The notes under the pieces were generated by a model that was given only the letters and a program-made list of their open reading frames with translations, was not told where the DNA came from and ran no database searches. Positions 37,075 through 47,078 of a stretch of DNA of 64,000 bases are shown piece after piece (position 1 is the first letter of the stretch; each line of letters opens with the position of its first letter). Made by a program: the position numbers and the translations under genes. The DNA comes from Paramecium sonneborni (Eukaryota > Ciliophora > Oligohymenophorea > Peniculida > Parameciidae). The DNA is taken from contig CAJJDN010000029.1 of the NCBI GenBank assembly GCA_905182985.1, positions 416,470 to 480,469 on the forward strand, in the 5' to 3' direction.

Positions 37075-38692
37075 ATGTCAGCTTTAAGGGCTTTCATGAT
37101 TTATGATTACTAAAGAAGTTTTTTCTTTATGTTCATTAGAAGAGGTTTCTAAGTTTCTCTTAAATGGAATGGTTGTAGAAAAGAATTGGAAAATAAATTT
37201 TAAGAAATGATCAAATAGCCCAAAGAAAATTTAGAGTAATCTTCAGATTATGGAAATTTTAAATGTAAATACGATCAAAAGAATAGTAATTTGTTTAAAT
37301 AAATTAAGAATGCTATTTCATATTATTAAGTAGTATTGAAGTTAAAGAAGATTATTAAAATTAAGTATTAGATGAAATTTATGAAATGATTCAAAAGATT
37401 CCAAATTATTCTAAAGTAAAATATATATAATAAATTTAGATAAAAAAAGAAGAATTTGAATAAAAAGAAACAGAAACAATTAAGTAATTTCTTGATGAAA
37501 AAGAATAAAATTATACTCAAAAATATGGTAAAGTATAAGAATTTTAGGAGCCCTTTGAATCAAAAATAGAAAGTTAAATACAATTATAAGTAATAAGACA
37601 TAATTAATATGTAGAGTAATATCTAATCATAATAAAGAATGGGATCCTAAATTAATAATTTTTAAAATTAAAGAGCTGTTTCCATGATGTAGAATACATC
37701 TTCTATTAATAAATAAAGTCATGGAATTAGTTCTGATAAAGATTTAAGTGCTGATATGTTGATTAAGATATTTAGATGTTTCATGATGTGGGATTACAAT
37801 AGATAATTTTTTTTTATGTTTATAAGAAAAGGATTTCCTATTGATAAAACTTGGGCCTAAGAAAGAGTAAAATTAGAAAAGGAACTTCATGCTAAATAAT
37901 TAGATCCAAATGATCCTAAAGCTAAACCAAAAGAACCTCCAGAATAATTCAGTTATAGAGGAAGTTTTGGTTAATATAAAGCAAAATATGATAAAAAAGC
38001 AAGTATTGATTTTTAATATCTTAAGAATGTTACTTTATCTTGTTATCTAGATTCAAGACTAAGGAAGAACCTTAACTTAAGCTATTAGATATTTTATATG
38101 ATGAAATATAAAAAGTAGAAAAATATATTACTGTAAAAAAATTTATTTTTATTTTTAGCTTAAATATGATGCTTTGGAAAGAAAGAAAAAAAGAGAAATA
38201 GAAAAAATTATTGATGAACATGAGAAGGAATAATAAAATCAAGTGAGTCAGAGATTTATAGACACAAAAATTATGGAATCTAAACTAGGTTTCCTTCATT
38301 CCCCAGAAAAAATGGATCATACTGTCTCACCTTAAAATGGATTAGCATCAAATAACAATTTGTCTTCAAAAAAAAGTTCCATTTTTGTTTCTAGCCAACC
38401 TTAATAAATTTAATAATAATAATCCCAAATCAATTCGTCAAGATTATTACAATAAAAATCTATATATCCTTAATAGCAACAATAATAGCAACCATAATTA
38501 GATGATAAAGAAAAAGATAATTTGTTAAAATAAGAAAAACAAGAAATTTAACCTAGTCCTGATCTTAATGCTGATCCAAATGCTGATGATTATATTCCTG
38601 ATTATACAGAAGATGGCTTATTGGCAGAAAAAATTAATTTGTATTATACCAAACCATTAAATGTTTCTTAATACATTAAATCTGGGAATTGA
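37075..38692 (+). CDS. Internally duplicated protein, unknown
   Basis: One gene joined by short introns carries the same domain twice. Copy 1 starts the protein (ALRAFMIYDYQRSFFFMFIRRGF, then KYDQKNSNLFKQIKN .. VLDEIYEMIQKI). Copy 2 begins near 37740 (IFRCFMMWDYNRQFFFMFIRKGF-like, then KYDKKASIDFQYLKN .. LLDILYDEIQKV). A Q-rich linker (NIQSQQRMGSQINNFQNQ) connects them after a 25-nt intron near 37570, and a charged, Q-rich tail ends with DADDYIPDYTEDGLLAE. The splice near 37325 in copy 1 is not resolved. No family is recognised. Confidence 0.65.
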
Positions 38693-39160
38693 ATATTTAT
38701 AAATAATTCAATTTTAATATAATCTGAATCATTTAAATTTATCAAATATATCTATTTACTTAAATTTATTACTTCAAAAGAAATTTTTTATCATTTTAAA
38801 ACAATTTTATGTTTATCAGATTTTCATTATTTTTATTTTAACTTCGAAAAAAGAAATTAATTCTAAAATGTCCCTGAAATAAATTAATAAAGATTTTTAT
38901 CAAATGAAATCTTATTTAAAATAATTATTTATCCTTACAAATAGTATTTTTGTATTTTTTCCAATTGAAATTTGGAAAATAACTTTAGAATAATCTAAGA
39001 AAAATAATTGAATTCTTAAGAATAAAATTCTAATATTTTCATATTCTTGAAATGCTGAAATAAATTTTAAATTTATTCCCCTTTTATTCGAAATTCGAAA
39101 TGATTGTATCATAGATAATCAGAATAATAAATTAGTCCTTTTAATATACATTTAAATTTA
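38693..39160. other. Convergent AT-rich spacer
   Basis: A 67-codon minus-strand frame (39112-38912, ISNKRGINLKFISAFQ) is present but is hydrophobic, isolated and lacks ciliate-like Q content. I treat the region as intergenic. Confidence 0.3.
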
Positions 39161-39652
39161 TCAAATAATAGCTGAATCAAAAATAATATCTAATTATAAA
39201 TAAATTGAATTTTGTTCAACGTTTACTTCATATATTAATTTAAAATTAGGTATTTGATCGAGTTCTAAATTGAGAATGCGACCTTTATATCTAGTTGAGA
39301 AAGCTAATAAAGAAGACTAAGTATTTATATAAGAACTTTGCTTTTTGATTATGCTGATTAGATGATTTTATTTTTCTTTAGCAATTATTTTTTTTTCTGA
39401 GCTTGAATGGGTCGATTTTAATTAACAAGACTTTGTTTATGGTAAAATTAAGTCAACTGATTATATGGCTGATTCTTAATAATTATAATCATTTTCAAAA
39501 TGCTTAAAAGGTGTTTTGCTTCTATGTAAAACTTTTCTTCCTCCTTTGTGAATTTTCGAAGGATAATTTTCTTACCCTATTTTAAGGTTTTCTAATTTGA
39601 TTTCATCATTATCAGAATAATCTATAAAGTTTTTTTAACATGATGAACCCAT
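39161..39652 (-). CDS. Putative N-myristoylated protein, unknown
   Basis: A single exon of 163 residues. It opens MGSSCQKNF: Gly2 with Ser5/6-type context and Cys fits N-myristoylation plus palmitoylation, so membrane attachment is likely. The body is basic and polar (SKIHKGGRKVLHRSK) with an S-rich stretch (STHSSSEKKII). The C-terminus has a hydrophobic-charged alternation (RILNLELDQIPNFKLIYEV) like beta strands. No family is recognised. Confidence 0.65.
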
Positions 39653-39827
39653 TTATATATAAAATACAAATAATTGGAAAAAAATTGAATATCTGTTACC
39701 TATTATACATAAAAATGTAAAATAAGTAATAATTATGTATAATAATTAATGTTATATATGAATAATGATATTTTCATAACTTAAATTAAAAATTTGAGTT
39801 AATAAGCAATAAAATTATACTCTTGAA

Positions 39828-41386
39828 ATGCAATCAGGGTGCAAAATAACTCTTCATTTAGCCTGTAGAAAGCTTAAAGATAAAGATACATTTTCTAAAT
39901 CAGATCCATAGATTTTAATATTTGGAAAATAATTTAGAAATAATTGTTTAGATCAGAATTGGTCTATAATTGGTAAAACTGAAACAATATAAAATAATCT
40001 AAATCCTAATTTCTAAACATCAATAATTTTAGATTATATATTTGAAATTAAATAACCATTAAGATTTGAAGTAAGAGATGTAGATGGTGATAATTTTGAT
40101 GATCTTGGTTTTGTTGAAACTACAGTTGGTATAATTTTTGGATCAAGAAATTAAACTTGTATACTTGATTTAAATTAAGGAGGTAAATTAATAACTATGT
40201 GTGAAAAAAATCAAGATTTAAATGAATTATATATAATGCAAATAAAGGGATCTAATTTAAAAGGATCATGGTGTTCACAACCAAACCCAAGTTTTAAATT
40301 ATATAAATGTACAAATTCAAATGAATTCTTCGCTTATTAATCAGAACTTGTACATAAAACTTCAAATCCATCATGGAAAACTTTTTAAATGAAATAATTT
40401 AAAATTGGTGATAAATTTAAATTAGAAGTTTATAATTCAATAAATAAAATAATAGGATCAAATTATATAACAATAGAGTAATTAAAGAAAGAACAAAGAG
40501 AATTCTACTTAAGTAATAATGGTGGATTGATTTAATTCTTATAATTTGAAACATTATTTAAATATACTTTTATGGATTATATTTAAGGTGGAACATAATT
40601 AAATTTGAGTATAGCTATTGATTTCACATTAAGCAATAAAGATTAAAAATAATACGATAGTTTACATAGAATATATTCTTAAAATTAATATGCATAAGCA
40701 TTAACAAGCATAGGAGAAATATTATTAGCTTATGATTATGATAAATAAGTATCATGTTATGGTTTTGGTGCAAAATTAAACTTTCCTAATTTAAAAACAA
40801 ATACTTTAAGTCATTGTTTTCCATTATCAGGAGATCCAAATAATACAAATGCATAAGGCTTAGATGGAATAATGTAGATGTATTAGAATGCATTAAATTA
40901 TTTAATTTTTTCTGGACCTACATATTTTGGTCCTTTGATTGTTGAAGTAATGAAATAAGCTACTTTTATTAAATAATAAGGATTAAATTAATATTTAATA
41001 TTATTAATAATAACTGATGGAGCAATTCATGATATGGATCAAGTTGAATAATATTTAGAATAAGCAGCATTTTTACCTATTTCAATTATCATTATTGGAG
41101 TTGGAGATGATGATTTCACTTTAATGAAAAGATTAGATGGAGATGTTTGTATACATTTTATTATATTTTAGCTGATGGATTAATGATGTAATAAATTAAT
41201 AAAAGAGATCTTGTATAATTTGTTCCATTTAGAGATTTTAAAGATTCTATGTTATTGGCTAAAGAAGTTCTTGAAGAATTACCAGATTAATTAGTGAATT
41301 ATATGGAAATGTAAGGAATTAAACCTGGACCATCTCCAGTTCATTAAATGCAGGACTTTAATATGACATAATAGTAAATTTCATGA
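39828..41386 (+). CDS. Copine
   Basis: Copines are calcium-dependent phospholipid-binding proteins with two C2 domains and a C-terminal vWA-like domain. One 23-nt intron leaves 511 residues. First C2: ITLHLACRKLKDKDTFSKSDP with LRFEVRDVDGDNFDD. Second C2: LYIMQIKGSNLKGSW, FKLEVYNSINK, IGSNYITIEQL. The vWA core starts with the MIDAS-like DFTLSN, followed by LSHCFPLSGDP, GLDGIMQMYQNAL, LILLIITDGAIHDMD and VQFVPFRDF. Length and order match the family. Confidence 0.95.
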
Positions 41387-41745
41387 TAAAAAATATTAAG
41401 ATATATCCATTATTATTATTACTACATATATTATAAATATTTTAAAAAATAATTTGTATCAATCTAATATATTATATTCTTTTAAATTTTTGGGAATTTC
41501 ATATTTGAATTAATTAGATATATTAGGTTATTATTAGAAATAAAGTTAAAAAATAATTATTTAGTTGAACATCTTTTCAGAAATTTTACATTTTTAAATT
41601 AAAAAATATGATCAAGTTTAACTCATATAAATATAAATTTAAATTGAAAGATTTTGATAAAACTTTAAAAATTACAAAAAAACAGATAATTTTTAACAAA
41701 TAACTAGTTTTGACATTGACTATTAATATTAAAAATAAGATTATA
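41387..41745. other. Convergent AT-rich spacer
   Basis: No convincing coding frame; it lies between the ends of the copine and SAPS genes. Confidence 0.3.
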
Positions 41746-42354
41746 TCATTCTATTTGATTAGGTTCTTATTAATGTTATGCTTCTTATTCAATTTGTTTA
41801 TTTTATTATTCCTCTTCCTATTTAATATATTAATTGTCATCTTATTTATTAGGTTATTCATCATTCTATTTAATAGATTAATCTTTTTCTTTTTAATTAA
41901 GTTAATCTTCCTATTCCTTTAAAACTTAATCTTCCTTTTCCTTAATAACTTAATCTTCCTGTTCCTTTGTTAATATATCTTCATCCTACTTAATAAGTTG
42001 ATCGTCCTCTTAAGATTAAACAATTTCTTCTTATATTTCTTCTTTTTCAATATCTTCTTCATTTATTAATTCAGAATTTTTATTGATGATTTCTTAAGTG
42101 TCTTTTTAATCTTATTCGTTTATTTTCAACTATTCTTCTTGTTATATATTGATTTCATTTTATTATTATTATTCTTATTAGATTTCTTGATTATTAACAT
42201 GATCATCTGAATTTTATTGATTTATTTATTCTCTAACAATTTAATGATCTAATATTAAAGCTTCCTCATAATTTTAAGCATCCTCCAAATTAATTTCCTA
42301 ATTATCATTATCATTTTCAGGTACTTCTTAAACTTAATTAATTTTATCAGATTC

Positions 42355-42444
<90 letters not shown>

Positions 42445-44460
42445 TGTTATGTCTTCATTTAGTTTTTCTTCAGAATCTTATTAAATATCTTCTTCTATTT
42501 CCGCTACTTCTGGATCTACATCTTTAGGTTATACAACATCATTATCATCAGAACTAATACATTTTCTGATTCCTTAGATAGCATGATTTTATTCTTAAGT
42601 TTCTTCTTTAATATTTGGACTTATTAATTCTTCTATTATTTTTGATTCTTTTTATCTAGGATTTATTCCTAATATCCATTCTTATTCAACTTTATTAACA
42701 TTTGCTAATCCCTTTATATATTCATCCCAATCTATTTATATGGTTGACACTATTATTCATAATAATTTTATACATAACTCTAAAATTGTTTAAAAAGAAT
42801 TTGACTTATTTTTATTCTTATCTAAATAATTTGTCAATCTTGTCAAAACTCCTTAAAATCCAAATTTATTTTATCTAGCTTTTTCATCATTGTTTTATAT
42901 TATAAATAACAAAAGATTTGTATCTTCAAAAATTAATTTATGTAAATATTCATCAGAAGTTTCTACTATAGACATTATCAATCTCTCAAATAATAAATGT
43001 AATTAATTATTATTAGGATGTAATTTGACTAAGTCAATTACCTTAGAAAATAATTCAGCAGTAAAAAATGAATGAAATTCTGATTTATTAATTAATGAAA
43101 CAATTAATTAAATTATAAGTAATTTTGCATCTCCCAATGGATATACTTCAGTTCCATTAGATAAAACAAATGGAATCCTGAAACTATCTACTTAACTTAA
43201 TGCTTTTTCAAACAATTATATTACTGGTTTGTATAATTAAATTAAATTTATATTAACATCATGGTTTTAATCTAATAAATAAAATTTATTTAGAAATTCA
43301 AATTAAACATTTAAAACATTATAAACAACACTCTATTATGTAGCTAATGCTATATTCATAAAAAATAATGGCGTTGTTGTAACTGTAAATTATGCTAACA
43401 TATTTTTTATTTCTTAATTTTATGTATCAAATTAATTGATAGACTTTTTATACAATTCCACAAATAATTCACAAATATTTCCAACTATCACTTAAGAATG
43501 TTATTTCCCTTTTAGATATACTACCAATCTTTATAATAAACTTGATCTTTCATTCATATATTCAATTGATTAGTCAAAATTATCTTCTAATAAAATTAAT
43601 TTCTCAAATATATCTACTATATGTTTAAGATAAGCATGTTTAAATAAGTTTGAAATAATATCTGGATAATGTTTTAAATGTTCCCAAAACTTATTATAAT
43701 TAAATATTTATATACACTATGTCCTTTTTTATTTATTATTGCATTAACAACTTTTGAAAAATATCCTGCTGTTGTTACTATTATAGCATCATTTTCAAGC
43801 AATTTCAATAAATTCTCCAATAAATGAGCTCTAATTATCTCATTTTCTTAAATATTATTATTTTATTCTTATGATTCTATTTATTCTGTCTCTTCATCTT
43901 CAATTGGATTTTTTACATCTTCTAGTTATGGTTTATCAAATAAAAAGTTTATTAATTTTTCATTTTCAGATCCTAATATCTCACTTCCATAAAATGGATA
44001 TCTTAAAACTATCAAATATATTTATACTTCACACATCTATTTCTTTCTGTTAATTAATCAGGAATCTCTTCAACTATAAAATTGATCATCTTTTGATATT
44101 CTTAGGGATGTTATATTAAACTAAAATCAAATAGATTTTATACAAATCAGCAAATTTAGAAGAACTTGTTCCTTTCAATTCTTGGAGAATATCATCTTCA
44201 TTAAAAATACACTCTATTGTCAAATTCTCTTTCTTCAACAAATTATCAAATTTTGGCTGTTAACCAAATCCAAAAAATCGACCGAAACTTAAATCATCTT
44301 CAAATTTTACTTGAAAAACATCAATGAATTAGATTATATTATTAAATATTTATTAATTATATTTCAATCACTATTTTATTGCTTTTTTATTTGATTTTCT
44401 ACTTTGCTTATTTATTTGATTTTCTACTTTGCTTATTTATTTCTATTATTCTATATTCAT
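41746..44460 (-). CDS. SAPS-domain protein (PP6 phosphatase regulatory subunit-like)
   Basis: SAPS proteins (yeast Sit4-associated proteins, human PPP6R) guide the PP6 catalytic subunit. The N-terminal part reads KFDNLLKKENLTIECIFNEDDILQEL, then FRYPFYGSEILGSENEKLINFLF, which is the SAPS start. The long helical middle follows. The C-terminal 250 residues are low-complexity: a polyQ tract coded only by TAA, then acidic 10-residue repeats (EDQVIKEKEDQVLKEQ). A TGA interrupts the frame at 44368-44370 (AIKQ-TGA-LKYNQQ), just after a perfect 25-nt tandem duplication, so the true N-terminus may lie further in, or the codon is a mutation or error. Confidence 0.75.
42354..42443 (-). repeat. Pure TAA trinucleotide tract coding polyglutamine
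   Basis: About 30 uninterrupted TTA units on the plus strand read as TAA (Gln) on the minus strand, in frame between TE and ESDKINQ of the SAPS protein. In the standard code this would be a run of stops. Confidence 0.9.
44387..44440. repeat. 25-nt perfect tandem duplication
   Basis: The unit atttgattttctactttgct followed by tattt occurs twice head-to-tail near the 5' end of the SAPS gene. Because 25 is not a multiple of three, the two copies are read in different frames (SKVENQI and KQSRKSN). Confidence 0.75.
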
Positions 44461-44849
44461 AATTATCTAATTGGATAATTGATTTTAATTATGATTATTT
44501 TTCAAAATTGCCAATTTCTAATACTTATATAACTAATAAATTTTTTAAAATGTTGACTCTAAAATATATATTTTAGAAAATAATATACTAATCGAAATTA
44601 ATAATGAAACAATATTTACAGAAAAATATTCATGGCTATTTTCATATTAAATATGGCTACATTATATAAGAATATAAATATCAGTTTCATTAAAAATCTA
44701 TCAAGATCCAAATATGACTATTTAATATCAACCATAATCAATAAAAATTTTTTTGAATAAACTTATTCTCATTAGTAATCTAAAATTTGCCAACTATTTG
44801 ATTAATTCCTTTTGAAAATTACAAATTTCTTATTTTATATCATTTCATA
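44461..44849. other. Divergent AT-rich spacer
   Basis: No coding frame supported; it sits between the SAPS gene start and the small gene at 44850. Confidence 0.3.
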
Positions 44850-45177
44850 ATGAGTGAGAACTATATAATTTTTTTTAATTAATATCCATATAATTGGGAA
44901 TTATGATCTCATATAGAAATAAAAAGGATCAAAAAGAGAAATGCAAAATATCCTGAACGAGTAAGTTAGGTAATGAACATATTCTATTTAGAATGATGAA
45001 GAATTATGTCGAAAAGAAATAGAAAGTCAAAAATTATGTTTTATAAAAATTAAGAATTTGAATGAATTGAACTAAATTCATATTAAAAATTGCCTTAAAA
45101 ACAGGTACAAATTTTAGTAAGTAAATATAGATATATTAGAGAATTTAATGGAAAATATTTAAAGATCAATGAATTGA
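44850..45177 (+). CDS. Small basic/cysteine protein with an in-frame TGA
   Basis: An ATG at 44850 starts MSENYIIFFNQYPYNWEL, then TGA at 44904-44906, then the same frame continues SHIEIKRIKKRNAKYPER. After a 31-nt intron (44961-44991) it runs NDEELCRKEIESQKLC .. IKNCLKNRYKF to a TGA at 45175. Removing the intron leaves 99 codons exactly. The sequence after the internal TGA lacks its own ATG, so the TGA looks like a changed sense codon (Trp or Arg), a sequence error or a recoding event. No family recognised. Confidence 0.5.
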
Positions 45178-45228
45178 TTTTATTTTGGTATTAATTGTTT
45201 TATATTGATATTTATACAATAATTAATT

Positions 45229-46588
45229 ATGAATATTTATAAAACTTTAGGCAAAGTTAATTGTTTTGGATTTTCTACATCAGCAACTTCAATTTTAAAT
45301 AAGTTTGGACAAACTTATTATATTAATAATTATGAAAATACATTTAATCAAAAGAGTATTTTACATGAAAGTCTAAGTAATTTGATTAATATAAATTTGA
45401 TAGAGATTGGCAATAAAACTTGTAATTTAATAGGAATTCCTCGTAATGGAAGTTAAGATGAATTAACAAAGAGAATGTCTGATATAATAACAAAGGATAA
45501 AGATAAAACAAACTTTTTAATATAAATGGATCCATCACCATATTTATTTGCTAAAAGATAGCTATATAAATAATATCATTAAAAAGTTGAACCTATAATA
45601 AATGATGTAATAATGGAGATTATAATAGAATTTATTTGAATAATTACCAATTTTGCCAATTGATACAAATGAATTGAAAATTGACTTACCAATTTTTGAT
45701 TCAATTCATTTAATCAAGGCCAATCCTACATTGAGTTCAGAATAAAAGTAAGCTATATTAGGATATTTAAATGGTGAAAGACTTGGTTATTATTAATAGG
45801 TTTTTTAAAGTCTTTAAGAATTTAAAAATAATTAATAAGAACTTACTCCTAAATTATTATAAGAGAGTGAAGTTATGTCTTAGAATCTGGCATAATTATT
45901 AGAAATTACTCTATTATATACAAATTAATAGAGTAGTGTAGATTTATCTTAATTTGGTTTATTCTAGGCATTATATCGGACAGTTTTAAAAGGTTCTAAA
46001 GTTTATATGATTGGATTATCTTAAATATATTAAAGAATTTATATTGGAATAATAATGTAATTGCCAGATGTTAAAGATATGATCAAAGAGTTTTGCGAAT
46101 ATTCATTATAAAGTAAATATAATAATTTGAATTACTTTTATGAATTTTCAACAATGATATGGATTGAAAAAGCTATTGAATATTATATGTTATATAGTAT
46201 AAATCGATTTTTGAAACGTAAAGAAGAGAATGAAGTTACTGTTGTAGTAGATTCATTACATTTTGATCCTTTGAAGAGTGCCATTTAATAATAAAAGAAT
46301 AAATTTGTTAATGAATGCGAAAATAGTTATTTCTATGAATTTCAATATCCAGATCCTGAAAAATAAGAAACAGATGAATAAATGATTGAAAAACATGCAA
46401 TTTTTGATTGTCTATTGGATCATTAAATTTGGAGAGAACCATGTATAAACAATCCTTTTCCATATTTATCAATCAATTACAATGAAATGAATACTCTAGA
46501 ATAAAAAGAAATTTAATCAATATTCTATAAATATCATTTAAAATATTCATTAATTCTAAACTAATTGAAGTAGTAAAATAAAATGTGA
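45229..46588 (+). CDS. Unknown protein of 445 residues
   Basis: Two exons with one 22-nt intron near 45610. The protein begins MNIYKTLGKVNCFGFSTS and has regular helical stretches with Q and Y (LAQLLEITLLYTNQQ, ALYRTVLKGSKVYMIGLSQ, MIWIEKAIEYYMLY), then VTVVVDSLHFDPLKSAI and an end with LKYSLILNQLKQQNKM. The layout (IGIPRNGS early, a VVVDSLHF late) recalls TraB/PrgY-like proteins, but I see no decisive motif and leave it unassigned. The next gene starts only 28 bp downstream. Confidence 0.7.
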
Positions 46589-46616
46589 TGTATATTATTT
46601 AAATTTAATATATTTA

Positions 46617-46964
46617 ATGTAATAAAAAAAATTCATTAAAGATTATAAGTAATTCGATGGTTTTGAAAAAGTTGGAATAAACTTTCTACCTTGTACTATA
46701 AATAAAGGAGGAGAGTGTCCAAGTGAATAATATTTTAATCCAAAAGATGACAAGGTTGTTATTCATGGAAGAGAATTAACTAAACATATTATTAAACCAC
46801 AAAAACCATTATATGTATTTTAATAACAAAAGGATGGTACAAGAATTATTAGAGGAGAATTTTAAGAAATTAATAAATGGATATATCATGGAGATACTAA
46901 ACATATAGAATAAATATTTTAATTTCCAAATCTTATGGAGACGCTTCATAAACCAGTTAAATGA
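46617..46964 (+). CDS. RNASEH2C: Ribonuclease H2 subunit C
   Basis: Accessory subunit of the RNase H2 trimer, which removes ribonucleotides from DNA and RNA in hybrids. A single exon of 115 residues carries the family pattern: INFLPCTINKGGECP, QYFNPKDDKVVIHGREL, an outward-curving strand LYVFQQQKDG, and NKWIYHGDTKHIEQI .. LMETLHKPV at the end. It is shorter than animal RNASEH2C, as in fungi. The gene lies 28 bp behind the unknown 445-residue gene on the same strand. Confidence 0.7.
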
Positions 46965-47078
46965 ACTTAATTTATTTTTTCATTTTATGAATCTTATAAA
47001 CACACTTAAGTTGACTTATGTTTTTTTTTTATTTCTAAAACATTTAAGTTATAATATAAGATTTAATATATAGAAATA

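Noticed and set aside
38912..39112. Minus-strand 66-codon frame
   Set aside because: Isolated, hydrophobic-rich and without a family match; random open frames of this size are common in A/T-rich DNA with one stop codon.
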